64,000 nucleotides of DNA from assembly GCA_002418205.1 (NCBI GenBank), contig DIDP01000008.1, positions 135,934 to 199,933 of the forward strand, given 5' to 3'. The notes under the pieces are model-generated. The model had not been told where the DNA came from, did not search any database, and saw only the letters and a program-made list of their open reading frames with translations. The DNA is from Anaerolineales bacterium UBA5797 (lineage in GTDB: Bacteria > Chloroflexota > Anaerolineae > Anaerolineales > Villigracilaceae). Positions 17,963 through 27,745 of the stretch are shown here, one piece after another (positions within the stretch are counted from its first letter, which is position 1; every line of letters begins with the position of its first letter). The translations under genes and the position numbers were made by a program.

Positions 17963-18043
17963 CGTCATTACGAGCGAAGCGAAGCAATCCCCAGGTCGAT
18001 AATGGGATTGCTTCGTCAGGCTAAAGCCATCCTCGCAATGACG
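17963..18043. repeat. palindromic intergenic repeat (GTCATTGCGAG...GAAGCAATC family)
   Basis: Outer arms CGTCATTACGAG (17963-17974) and CTCGCAATGACG (18032-18043) and inner arms GAAGCAATCCC (17981-17991) and GGGATTGCTTC (18004-18014) form a long hairpin. The same element type occurs in degenerate form at 2588-2697. It sits between the T-box terminator and the pheS ribosome site, which starts only about eight bases further on. Confidence 0.8.
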
Positions 18044-18060
18044 AGATCATGGAGGTACGA

Positions 18061-19119
18061 ATGCTGGAACAATTGAAAGAGATCGAAAAGACCGCACTGG
18101 ATGCACTAAGCGAGGTCACCGATCCAGCCGTGCTCGAAGCCTGGCGCGTTGCGAACGTTGGGCGCAGTTCGCCGTTGATGCAGGTCTTTGCCGGGCTGGG
18201 GAAACTCTCCAAGGAGGAGCGACCAACCGTCGGGGCGGCGGCGAACCGTGTCAAGGTGGCGCTCGAATCCGCTTTGGAGGAAAGGGCTCAGGCGATCAAA
18301 GAGGCGGCGTTGGCGAAATCCCTCGAGGAAGAATCGCTGGATGTTACGCTGCCAGGACGCGGTATCCATGTTGGACGGTTGCATCCATCCACACAGCAAC
18401 TGCGCCGTGTGTTGGATATCCTTGCGGATATGGGCTTTCAGGTCTATACGTCGCGCGAAGTGGAAACGGATGAGGTCAACTTCCAGTTGCTCAACTTCCC
18501 GCCGAACCATCCCGCGCGTGACATGCAGGATACATTCTTTATCGAAGCCGGGGAACGCGGTGATAACCCGATCCTTTTGCGCACCCATACCTCACCGGGG
18601 CAGATCCACGCGATGCGTGAGTTCGCCGCAGCTAACCCTGATAATCCGCCACCGATCCGGATTGCCCTGCCGGGGATGTGTTTCCGGTATGAGCAGATCA
18701 CGGCGCGCTCGGAAATCCAGTTCAACCAGGTGGAGGGACTCGTGGTGGGCGAGAACATTACCTTTGCCGATTTGAAGGGGACGTTGAGCGATTTCGCGCG
18801 GCGTATGTTTGGTCAGCACGCGCGAACCCGCTTCCGCGCTTCCTACTTCCCGTTCACGGAACCGTCCGCTGAGATGGATGTGGAATGTTTTGTCTGCGGC
18901 GGGGCAGGCTGCCAGGTCTGCAAGAATTCGGGCTGGCTCGAAATTCTCGGATGCGGCATGGTGCACCCTGTCGTGTTGCAGAACGGCGGGTACGACCCCA
19001 GGCGTTATTCGGGTTATGCCTGGGGTATGGGGCCGGAGCGCCAGTTGATGGTGCGCTACCGCATCGATGATATTCGATACTTCTGGGGAAACGACCTGCG
19101 TTTCCTTGGGCAGTTCTAG
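18061..19119 (+). CDS. pheS: phenylalanine--tRNA ligase alpha subunit
   Basis: 352 residues, normal for PheS. The ATG at 18061 is chosen because GGAGG lies six bases before it; an upstream ATG at 18049 overlaps that site. The N-terminal helical arm (about residues 1-85) is followed by the class II synthetase core: LLRTHTSPGQIHAMREF, PGMCFRYEQITARSE (motif 2), a Cys-rich turn CFVCGGAGCQVC, and GMGPERQLMVRYRIDDIRYF (motif 3). It charges tRNA-Phe together with PheT. Transcription is controlled by the T-box leader. Confidence 0.97.
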   Translation: MLEQLKEIEKTALDALSEVTDPAVLEAWRVANVGRSSPLMQVFAGLGKLSKEERPTVGAAANRVKVALESALEERAQAIKEAALAKSLEEESLDVTLPGRGIHVGRLHPSTQQLRRVLDILADMGFQVYTSREVETDEVNFQLLNFPPNHPARDMQDTFFIEAGERGDNPILLRTHTSPGQIHAMREFAAANPDNPPPIRIALPGMCFRYEQITARSEIQFNQVEGLVVGENITFADLKGTLSDFARRMFGQHARTRFRASYFPFTEPSAEMDVECFVCGGAGCQVCKNSGWLEILGCGMVHPVVLQNGGYDPRRYSGYAWGMGPERQLMVRYRIDDIRYFWGNDLRFLGQF

Positions 19120-19125
19120 ATACTC

Positions 19126-19244
19126 TTGGTGGTTGAGCGCAAGCAGTCGAAACCACCGGTAAGCAAAATAATTCTTGCAACAAATGTTTAATTGTTACTT
19201 GTTGGTTTCGATACGCTCGCAACAAACGTTCGCTACTCAACCAA
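19126..19244. repeat. palindromic repeat between pheS and pheT (GGTTGAGCG...TCGAAACC family)
   Basis: TTGGTGGTTGAGCG at 19126-19139 is roughly complementary to CGCTACTCAACCAA at 19231-19244. TCGAAACCAC at 19148-19157 is complementary to TTGGTTTCGA at 19202-19211. The element is unrelated in sequence to the one at 17963 and fills almost the whole pheS-pheT gap. Confidence 0.7.
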
Positions 19245-19268
19245 CGAGTTGCTCATAAAAGGTGAAAT

Positions 19269-21800
19269 ATGAAATTACCAATTTCTTGGCTGAAAGACTT
19301 TATCGACCTTGACGGTCTCTCCGTCGAAGAAATAGCCCGCAAGTTGACCCTCGCCGGATTGGAAGTGGAGGAGATCAAGTACGTCGGTTTGCCAGTGTCC
19401 GGCGCATCCGCCGAGGGCATGCACTCCAGCGAGCGGCACGAGTTCAAGACCAGCGGCATTGGCTGGGACCGCGAAAAGATCGTCGTGGCGGAGATCCGTG
19501 AGGTCAACCCGCATCCCAACGCGGACCGTTTGACCCTGCTCGATCTGTACGATGGGCAGCAATCCCAGGTTGTTCTCACCGGCGCGCCGAACATCTTCCA
19601 TTTGAAGGGTACAGGCAAACTTGCCAGGCCGATCAAAGTGGCGTATGCCAAGGAAGGCTCGACCATCTACGACGGTCACACAGACGGACTGGTTCTCACC
19701 ACCCTCAAACGCGCCAAGATCCGCGGTGTTGAATCCTACTCGATGGTTTGCTCGGAAAAGGAACTGGGCATTTCTGAGGAACATGAGGGCATCATCATTC
19801 TCGATGACGATGCTCCGGTCGGCATGCCGCTTGTGGATTACATGGGCGATGCGGTTTTGGATATTTCCATTCTGCCGAACATGGCACGCAATGCGAGCGT
19901 CATCGGTGTTGCGCGTGAACTCGCTGCGTTGACGGGGCGCGAGCTTAAAAAGCCGAGCATCGAATACAAGACCCACGGTGAATCCGTTGAAAAACTGGCG
20001 TCCATCCAGATCACGGAGCCCGAACTCAACCCGCGCTTTGTGCTTGGGCTGATCCGCAACGTGGAGATCAAACCGAGTCCGTATAAGACCCAGCGGCGTT
20101 TGCGGCTGGCAGGCATCCGCCCCATCAACAACATTGTGGACGCGACCAATTACGCCATGCTCGATCAGGGCGAGCCTCTCCATGCTTTTGACTACGATGT
20201 ACTCAAGGAACGTGCAGGTAATAAGAACGTCAAGATCATCACCCGCGCCGCGAAAGATGGCGAAAAACTCACCACGCTCGATGACGTGGAGCGCAAACTG
20301 ACCTCCGCCAATGTTTTGGTCTGCGATGAAAAGGGTCCGCTTTCGATCGCAGGTGTGATGGGTGGCGCCGAGTCTGAGGTCTCGGATGGGACGCGCAACA
20401 TCCTGCTCGAAGGCGCGGCATGGAATTTCATCAACATCCGAAAAACCGCGAAACAGCATAATCTTCCGTCCGAGGCGTCGTTCCGGTTCTCGCGCGGCGT
20501 GCATCCCTCGCTGGCGGAGACCGGCGTCCGGCGCGGGTTGCAGCTTATGGCGGAATGGTCAGGTGGGGAGGTCGCGCCCGGGCTCGTGGACGCATATCCG
20601 CTCAAACCGAAGGATTCGGTGGTGGATGTCACGCCTCAGGATGTCAAACGCCTGCTTGGCATCGATCTCACGGTTGAACAGATTTCCGAACTGCTCACGC
20701 GGCTTGAATTCAAATGCGAAATCACCAAAGACGGACTGCGCGTTACCGCTCCTTCGCATCGCCTCGATATTGGCGAGGGCGTCGTCGGTCTGGCGGATGT
20801 GCTCGAAGAAGTTGCGCGCAGTTATGGCTACGATAACATCCCCGAAACGCGCATGGCTGATGCGCTCCCGCCGCAGATCGGCAATCCGGTCCACGAGTGG
20901 GAGGAACACCTGCGCGATATTCTCGTCAGTCTTGGCTTGCAGGAGATCGTGAGTTATCGACTGACCTCGCCCGAGCGTGAAAGCCGCGTGGCGCAATATG
21001 ACGAATACGTCACGCTTGCCAACCCCATCACGCCTGACCGACGCGTCATGCGCCGCAACCTGGTTGCGTCCGTGCTGGAGGTGGTGGAACACAACGCCCG
21101 CGCCGAGTCGAATGCCTTGTTCGAGCTCGGTCCCGTCTTTGAGCCTGTTGAAAACGATTTGCCGGACGAACCGCGCAGGCTTGTCCTTGCGATGACCGGA
21201 TCAAGAGAGGCGCTGGCGTGGGATGTGAAGGACTCCCCGAACTTCGATTTCTACGACATGAAGGGGCGCGTCGAACTCCTTTTGAGCGGTCTCCGTTACA
21301 CGGACGTTGTCTACGCTCCGACCGACACCGTTAATTATTTGCATCCCGGCAAAGCAGCAGAAGTGAGAGTCAATGACAAGGTTGTGGGTGTGTTCGGTGA
21401 ATTGCATCCGCTGGTCAAGGACAGATATGAAGTCGAGGATGCTCCCATCCTAGTGGCGGAATTCGATCTGGACGTTTTGCACGCGGTTTCACCGGGCTAT
21501 GAGATCAAACCTGTCCCCGATGTCCCGCCCGTCCTTGAGGATATTGCCGTGATCGTGGATGAATCAGTTCCGGCATCCAGAGTGGAGGCGTTGATCCGTC
21601 AGACCGGCGGCAGGGTGCTGACAAATGTCAGGCTGTTCGATCTCTATCGCGGCGAACAGATCGGCGCGGGCAAAAAGAGCCTCGCCTACAGCCTGACGTA
21701 TCAGTCTGATAAAACGATGACCGATGCCGAGGCGGCCGCGATCCGTAACAAGATCGTCAAGCGGCTGGAGCATGAGGTCAAAGCGAAGTTGAGAAGTTGA
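19269..21800 (+). CDS. pheT: phenylalanine--tRNA ligase beta subunit
   Basis: 843 residues with the full bacterial PheT architecture. These are the N-terminal SWLKDFIDL segment, the EMAP-type tRNA-binding domain around residues 40-155 (EIREVNPHPNADRLTLLDLY), the B3/B4 editing domain (NIVDATNYAMLDQGEPLHAFD and the later VMGGAESEVSDGT), B5 (DVTPQDVKRLLGIDL), the catalytic-like module, and the C-terminal FDX-ACB domain starting near DVPPVLEDIAVIVDE. It forms the heterotetramer with PheS, including editing of mischarged Tyr. It is separated from pheS by an inserted palindromic repeat. Only a weak AAAGGTG precedes the ATG. Confidence 0.97.
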   Translation: MKLPISWLKDFIDLDGLSVEEIARKLTLAGLEVEEIKYVGLPVSGASAEGMHSSERHEFKTSGIGWDREKIVVAEIREVNPHPNADRLTLLDLYDGQQSQVVLTGAPNIFHLKGTGKLARPIKVAYAKEGSTIYDGHTDGLVLTTLKRAKIRGVESYSMVCSEKELGISEEHEGIIILDDDAPVGMPLVDYMGDAVLDISILPNMARNASVIGVARELAALTGRELKKPSIEYKTHGESVEKLASIQITEPELNPRFVLGLIRNVEIKPSPYKTQRRLRLAGIRPINNIVDATNYAMLDQGEPLHAFDYDVLKERAGNKNVKIITRAAKDGEKLTTLDDVERKLTSANVLVCDEKGPLSIAGVMGGAESEVSDGTRNILLEGAAWNFINIRKTAKQHNLPSEASFRFSRGVHPSLAETGVRRGLQLMAEWSGGEVAPGLVDAYPLKPKDSVVDVTPQDVKRLLGIDLTVEQISELLTRLEFKCEITKDGLRVTAPSHRLDIGEGVVGLADVLEEVARSYGYDNIPETRMADALPPQIGNPVHEWEEHLRDILVSLGLQEIVSYRLTSPERESRVAQYDEYVTLANPITPDRRVMRRNLVASVLEVVEHNARAESNALFELGPVFEPVENDLPDEPRRLVLAMTGSREALAWDVKDSPNFDFYDMKGRVELLLSGLRYTDVVYAPTDTVNYLHPGKAAEVRVNDKVVGVFGELHPLVKDRYEVEDAPILVAEFDLDVLHAVSPGYEIKPVPDVPPVLEDIAVIVDESVPASRVEALIRQTGGRVLTNVRLFDLYRGEQIGAGKKSLAYSLTYQSDKTMTDAEAAAIRNKIVKRLEHEVKAKLRS

Positions 21801-21804
21801 ACCG

Positions 21805-21839
21805 AACGGGCAGGCCATGACGGTCTGCCCGTTTTTTTT
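21805..21839 (+). terminator. terminator after pheT
   Basis: AACGGGCAG (21805-21813) pairs with CTGCCCGTT (21825-21833), followed by TTTTTTTG. Confidence 0.85.
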
Positions 21840-21871
21840 GTGTATACTGGAAAGCAAGAAAGGAGATGTAA

Positions 21872-22162
21872 ATGAATCGCACAACTGCCATGATCGTAAC
21901 AATCGTCTCTGCGTTGGCTTGCGGCATTCCATCGTTGGTATTGATGTGTCTTGGTGTGCTGGCGCTGTTCGGGGCGCAGGTGCCGGAGGTGATGGCGCAA
22001 AACCCGGGATCGACACCTCAGGATGTCATGTTGGGGGCGGCGATGTTCCTGTGCTTTGGAGGGGTCTTGTTGGTCATTCCCATTTTGGTTGGCGTGTTCT
22101 CTTTCCGGTTGAGCAAAAAGGAAGAGGCCGACGAGATCTCATATATTCCGCCAGCTTCCTGA
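21872..22162 (+). CDS. small two-span membrane protein
   Basis: 96 residues with two hydrophobic spans, about residues 5-32 (IVTIVSALACGIPSLVLMCL and onward) and 53-75 (MFLCFGGVLLVIPILVGVF), and a charged C-terminal tail. The ATG follows AAAGGAGATGTAA, a strong ribosome site, and a TATACT box lies about 20 bases further upstream. No family was recognised. Confidence 0.65.
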   Translation: MNRTTAMIVTIVSALACGIPSLVLMCLGVLALFGAQVPEVMAQNPGSTPQDVMLGAAMFLCFGGVLLVIPILVGVFSFRLSKKEEADEISYIPPAS

Positions 22163-22168
22163 AAGCAA

Positions 22169-22196
22169 AAAACGGCGGACACATATCCGCCGTTTT
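22169..22196. terminator. bidirectional terminator between convergent genes
   Basis: AACGGCGGA (22171-22179) pairs with TCCGCCGTT (22186-22194), with an A-tract on one side and a T-tract on the other, so it can serve both the small membrane protein gene and the minus-strand NBR1-Ig gene. Confidence 0.8.
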
Positions 22197-22214
22197 CATT
22201 CATTGATAAACAGG

Positions 22215-22874
22215 TCATTTCACTACGATGGTCAGGCTGACCCGGCAGAATTCCTCCGACCCCGCCTTCAACGTCCAGTAGGTGGTGTAGGTGCCGGAAT
22301 TCTTGGGCGCCTCCATGTCTGCGATCAAATCCACAATATCTCCGACTTTCGTATTCTTGCCTAGATCGTAGCCTGAGACTTTGTGGAATTTATCGCCGCC
22401 ATCATAGACGAAATCCACGCTGCCCTTATCCCATTCCTTTTTGCCGATATTCTTGACCCGCCACTTTGCATCAAAGTCTGTGCGCCCGTTGTAAACTGTC
22501 CCATTTGCCGGGCTGACACTGACAAGTTCGCAGGCGTAATTCTTATTGCTTGTGGACGAACCGCCTGTACTCGTATTGGTTGCCAGCACGATGGGGGTCG
22601 GGCTTTTCAATATGAAGACCACGGTGTTTGTGGCAGTGGGTTCCTCTGTCTCGGTGCTGGTTGGAGTGGGCGTGAGCGTGGCAGTGGATGTGGATGTTGG
22701 GATGGCGGCGCTCGTCTGTGTGGCTGCGGCATTCGCGGTCTGTGCAATGTAGGTATTGATCAAGCCCGGGTCGATCGTGGGGATGGAGGATGTGGAGGGC
22801 AGGGCTGGTACACATGCCAAGACGATGACCAGGGCGAGCAGCCAGATCAGGATATTCGATTTACGCGTCGACAT
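22215..22874 (-). CDS. exported protein with NBR1-type Ig-like domain (copy B)
   Basis: 219 residues. A signal sequence (SNILIWLLALVIVLACVPA) with a lipobox-like VLAC is followed by a linker rich in Thr/Pro/Ser (about residues 45-115). The C-terminal domain (about 112-219) starts YACELVSVSPANG and contains FDAKWRVKNIGKKEWDKGSV and the closing TLKAGSEEFCRVSLTIVV. This is the pattern of the NBR1-type Ig-like domain common in Chloroflexota surface proteins. It is paralogous to the next gene upstream. The role is unknown; binding or cell-surface display is likely. Confidence 0.82.
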   Translation of the reverse strand: MSTRKSNILIWLLALVIVLACVPALPSTSSIPTIDPGLINTYIAQTANAAATQTSAAIPTSTSTATLTPTPTSTETEEPTATNTVVFILKSPTPIVLATNTSTGGSSTSNKNYACELVSVSPANGTVYNGRTDFDAKWRVKNIGKKEWDKGSVDFVYDGGDKFHKVSGYDLGKNTKVGDIVDLIADMEAPKNSGTYTTYWTLKAGSEEFCRVSLTIVVK

Positions 22875-22912
22875 GTTTTCCTCTCACAGATGATTCCGGG
22901 CGGGACAATCCG

Positions 22913-23560
22913 TTATTTTTCCACGATGATGCGCACATACGGGAAGCAGAAACCTCCCTCGATCACCCAGACCATGACCTGATAGCCTTCGTCTGCGGGC
23001 GCGGTCGCATCCATCACCACGCTGTATTGATCTCCGGGTTTCATTTCCGGCAGTTCGATGCGGTTGATGTTTGTCATTTGGGGACCGGTCTGATACTTGA
23101 GGTCGAGCCCCTTTGCCCAGGTTTTCGTCCCGGTGTTGACAATGGTCCATTTGACATCGAAGGTATCTTTGGGCTTGAAGTAGGTATCATCATACGGTCT
23201 TTGACCGATGATATCGCAGGCGTACTCCGGCTTGACGGTGGTACCGCCACCGCCGCCACCGCTGGAGGAGGATGTCGGCGGCACGATGACGAACGGGGTC
23301 GCGGTCGGGATGAGCGGGGTTGGGGTATCGACCGCGCCAATCTCGGTTTGAGTCGGAAGCGGCGTATTGGAGGGTACGATCAAAGCTTGTTGTTCGGTCG
23401 CCTGTGCGTTTTGCGCGGCAACGGTCAAGGCAACGGATTCCTGGATCTGCCGTTGGATTTCCGCCGGGTCCTGGGTGGGAGCCGGGGCGGGCGCGCAGGC
23501 GGCGATCAGGAAGATGATCGCCATCATTGGGAACAGCACGCGCTTGATTGGTTGATTCAT
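22913..23560 (-). CDS. lipoprotein with NBR1-type Ig-like domain (copy A)
   Basis: 215 residues from the ATG at 23560, chosen for the GGAGACAATT site; the frame extends further upstream but would overlap the aminomutase gene. The signal peptide ends in a lipobox (LIAAC, Cys about residue 23). A Gln/Ala-rich coiled region and Thr/Pro linker precede a Ser/Gly run, then the Ig-like domain beginning YACDIIGQRPYDD, with FDVKWTIVNTGTKTWAKGLDLKY and a C-terminal GGFCFPYVRIIVE. The two paralogues have the same order of parts and probably arose by duplication. Confidence 0.85.
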   Translation of the reverse strand: MNQPIKRVLFPMMAIIFLIAACAPAPAPTQDPAEIQRQIQESVALTVAAQNAQATEQQALIVPSNTPLPTQTEIGAVDTPTPLIPTATPFVIVPPTSSSSGGGGGGTTVKPEYACDIIGQRPYDDTYFKPKDTFDVKWTIVNTGTKTWAKGLDLKYQTGPQMTNINRIELPEMKPGDQYSVVMDATAPADEGYQVMVWVIEGGFCFPYVRIIVEK

Positions 23561-23579
23561 AATTGTCTCCTTGGTTTGT

Positions 23580-24917
<1,338 letters not shown>

Positions 24918-25164
24918 ATTTTCCTCCGAAATTGATTATGATTTGAACAACGCTAAATCGACAAACGATACAGGACTATTCTGCGGAGGATCGTGATCGG
25001 GCCTGAAAAATCCGGCGAACTTTAATTTCATGTTGGTATTGTAAGAGGAAACAAAAGGCAGGTCAATGATAACTTTGGCGGGGCGGATTTTGCCCGCAAA
25101 ATTGTGTTTCAATTCACAAATTGCGCCGAAAGTGGGTACAATGGAATCGAGAAAAGGAGTGCAC

Positions 25165-26028
25165 ATGGCGAACATTGCTGTTCTGACCGATTCCACCGCA
25201 AGCATTCCCGAGGAAATTCTAAAACGCTTGCACATTCGAACTGTTGCCTACTACATCCACCGCGGACAGGAAGTCCTTCGCGACCTTGTGACCATTCAAC
25301 GCGAGGAATTCCTGCGCTGGATGATGACCGCCCGTTTCGTGCCAACCACAGCCTGCCCCGGACCCAACGATTATTTCGAAGCCTATAAGGGTTTGGCAGA
25401 GGAGGGCAGGGACGCGATCGTCAGCATCCACATGACCTCCAGGGCAAGCGGCGGCTATCAAGCCGCGACCGTCGCGCAGACCATGATGAGATCCGAATAT
25501 CCGGACGTCCGGATCGAAGTGGTGGATACGCAGAACGTCTCGCTTTGCCAGGGATGGATGGTGATCGAAGCGGCGCGCGGCGCCTTGGCGGGTCTTTCCC
25601 TGGACCGGATCACTGCCACCGTTAAAAAGATGATCCCCATCACTCACATGATCCAGACCGCCGACACGCTCAAGTATCTGTATCTCGGCGGGCGCATTGG
25701 CAGGGCACAACATCTGGTAGGCAGTATGCTCAACATCAAACCGTTGATCGGCATGGATGACGGTGTGATCGTCCCGCTTGGGCGCACCCACAGCCGCGGA
25801 CAAGCCTACCAGCAAATGGCAGACATGGTCGCCGAGACCATCGGCAGGGGCAAAGCCAAGGTTGCCTACGTCCACGCCGGGGCGCAGTGCGAAGTGGAAA
25901 AGATCAAGCAACTCGTCGAATCGAAAGTGGATGTGGTCGAATCTTTCTTCGCGGAGCTTTCCCCCGCGCTGGCAGTCCACACCGGACCCGGCACCGCTGG
26001 GTTGTGTTACTACCCGGTGGAAGTGTAA
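25165..26028 (+). CDS. DegV family fatty-acid-binding protein
   Basis: 287 residues from the ATG at 25165, preceded by AAAAGGAGTGCAC; earlier in-frame starts lack a ribosome site. The N-terminus IAVLTDSTASIPEEIL and the later TTACPGPNDYFEAYKGL, SIHMTSRASGGYQAA, YLGGRIGRAQHLVGSMLNIKPL and the closing HTGPGTAGLCYYP are signature segments of DegV proteins. These hold a fatty acid and, in some bacteria, act as FakB partners of fatty acid kinase FakA. No fakA gene lies in the window. A TACAAT box lies near 25137. Confidence 0.93.
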   Translation: MANIAVLTDSTASIPEEILKRLHIRTVAYYIHRGQEVLRDLVTIQREEFLRWMMTARFVPTTACPGPNDYFEAYKGLAEEGRDAIVSIHMTSRASGGYQAATVAQTMMRSEYPDVRIEVVDTQNVSLCQGWMVIEAARGALAGLSLDRITATVKKMIPITHMIQTADTLKYLYLGGRIGRAQHLVGSMLNIKPLIGMDDGVIVPLGRTHSRGQAYQQMADMVAETIGRGKAKVAYVHAGAQCEVEKIKQLVESKVDVVESFFAELSPALAVHTGPGTAGLCYYPVEV

Positions 26029-26094
26029 GCGTCTACTTTGCCACGGATCTCCCGGATTGGGTCCTGGTCAGGATCATCCTGGACAATTTTGAAC

Positions 26095-26157
26095 CGCCGA
26101 GACTCGGCAACACAGAGAAAATCAAAGAAAAACTCTGTGTCTCAGTGTCTCCGTGGT
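26095..26157. repeat. palindromic intergenic repeat (CACAGAG...CTCTGTG family)
   Basis: ACACAGAG (26110-26117) pairs with CTCTGTGT (26133-26140), and the outer parts CCGCCGAGAC and GTCTCCGTGG are approximately complementary. It is the third distinct palindromic repeat type in this window and lies between degV and the sigma factor gene. Confidence 0.6.
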
Positions 26158-26318
26158 AAAGAGCTCATGTTCAGCAAACAATTGACCAGAACAGGATCTC
26201 ACAGATTCGCCATAAAAATTTGAATTTGTGGGATCAGTGGTTAAAAGATTCTGGGGAAATGGAACCACCAACACATTACCGGTGTATAACTAACAAATGA
26301 ACTCCCCGGAGAGACTCG

Positions 26319-26879
26319 TTGGATGAATCCCAATTGATCCAACGCGCCGCAAACGGCGATACGACAGCCTGGGAACCGTTGGTGGTCGCGCATCAGGAGG
26401 CGATATTCCGCTTCGCATACCTCCTGCTCGGCGATCCGGACGACGCGGAGGATATCGCCCAGGAAACATTTTTGCGCGCCTGGGATCACCTCAAACGCTT
26501 CGATACGGCGCGTCCCCTCCGCCCGTGGTTGCTGACCATTACATCCAATCTGGCGAGCAACCGCCGCCGTTCCATCGGCAGATACATTTCAGCTCTCACG
26601 CGTGCCTTCCGTGACGATCCCGTGCCACCCAACATTGAAGAAAAAAGTCTGCAGCGCATCGAAGCCGATCATCTTTGGAAGGCGGTAAAGCAGCTGACCT
26701 TCACCGACCAGCAGATCGTGTATCTGCGTTACTTCCTTGACCTGTCCGTTACCGAAACAGCGGATGTTTTGCGCGTTGCCGAAGGCACGGTCAAGTCGCG
26801 CTTGAGCCGCGCCCTCGATAAACTGCGGAACATCATTCAACAGGATTTTCCTGTCCTGACCGAAGGACGTGAACCATGA
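26319..26879 (+). CDS. RNA polymerase sigma factor, ECF type
   Basis: 186 residues from a TTG start at 26319 with CCGGAGAG five bases upstream. Region 2 is seen as AIFRFAYLLLGDPDDAEDIAQETFLRAWDHL in two parts (about residues 28-58), and region 4 as QQIVYLRYFLDLSVTETADVL plus GTVKSRLSRALDKLR (about 130-168). The next gene's ATG overlaps the stop by four bases (ATGA), so the membrane protein that follows is the likely anti-sigma or sensor partner. Expected role: directing RNA polymerase to a stress or envelope regulon. Confidence 0.92.
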   Translation: MDESQLIQRAANGDTTAWEPLVVAHQEAIFRFAYLLLGDPDDAEDIAQETFLRAWDHLKRFDTARPLRPWLLTITSNLASNRRRSIGRYISALTRAFRDDPVPPNIEEKSLQRIEADHLWKAVKQLTFTDQQIVYLRYFLDLSVTETADVLRVAEGTVKSRLSRALDKLRNIIQQDFPVLTEGREP

Positions 26880-27679
26880 CCGATATGGAATTCGAGAAGC
26901 AGATCCGTATCCTTGCCAATGGGATGGAATATCCCCGCACTCCCAATATCGCGGGAGATGTGACAAGGCGTCTTCGCTCCTCAATCCGTCCACGCTTCAT
27001 CTCCCGGAAACTGGCCTGGTCGCTGACCATCATCCTGGTCCTCTTCTCGAGCCTGATGCTCATCCCGCCCGCCCGCGCCGCGATCCTCGAATTCATCCAG
27101 ATCGGGATCGTCCGCATCTTCCCGCAGCCCGCAACGCCGACGATTGAAGCGGTCACCACCGCTACACCTCAAAGCATTCCAACTCCAGCCTCCGCGCCTG
27201 GATCCGATTCACAATTGCTTTTCCCATTCCTCGATAACATCGCGGGCGAGACCAAACTTGCCAACGCCCAACTGGCCGCCCCGTACCCGATCCTGCTTCC
27301 AACCTATCCGCCGGAATTGGGTCAACCGAATCATGTCTATATCCAGGATGCGAACGGTGTCATGACGATCCTGGTTTGGGTGGACCCTCAACAACCCGAA
27401 CTCGTGACCATGAGCCTGCACTTCATCCCAACGAACAGTTGGGCGATCAACAAAATGGGACCGGTCGTGATTCGGGAAACGCAGGTGAGCGGTCAGCGCG
27501 CGATCTGGGCGGTGGGACCCTATCCAATGGCCATGAGGGATGGCAATATCGAAATCACGCGTCTGATCGACGGTCACGTGCTGATCTGGGCGGATGGGAA
27601 TATCACCTATCGTCTTGAAACCGGTTTGAGCTTGGAAGAGGCGGTTAAGGTCGCCGAATCGCTCCAGCCCATCCCATAG
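26876..27679 (+). CDS. membrane protein, probable anti-sigma partner with DUF4367-like domain
   Basis: 267 residues. The cytoplasmic N-terminus (about residues 1-43) lacks the His-Cys-Cys zinc motif of classical anti-sigma factors. One membrane span follows (LAWSLTIILVLFSSLMLIPP, about 45-65), then a Thr/Pro linker and an extracytoplasmic domain with ANAQLAAPYPILLPTYPP, INKMGPVVIRETQVSGQRAIW and a closing LSLEEAVKVAESL. That order is typical of DUF4367 domains found at the end of sigma-linked membrane proteins. Four-base overlap with the sigma gene supports joint function. Confidence 0.8.
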   Translation: MTDMEFEKQIRILANGMEYPRTPNIAGDVTRRLRSSIRPRFISRKLAWSLTIILVLFSSLMLIPPARAAILEFIQIGIVRIFPQPATPTIEAVTTATPQSIPTPASAPGSDSQLLFPFLDNIAGETKLANAQLAAPYPILLPTYPPELGQPNHVYIQDANGVMTILVWVDPQQPELVTMSLHFIPTNSWAINKMGPVVIRETQVSGQRAIWAVGPYPMAMRDGNIEITRLIDGHVLIWADGNITYRLETGLSLEEAVKVAESLQPIP

Positions 27680-27745
27680 TCCTGGAACCGAATCTCCACA
27701 GGCGGTGTATGGATATTGAAATTCCATTCGCCAAAGGAGGTACGA

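Noticed and set aside
19275..20504. 409-residue open frame on the minus strand inside pheT
   Set aside because: It lies wholly opposite a certain pheT gene. Long antisense frames are expected here because of strong third-position bias, and the translation shows no domain.
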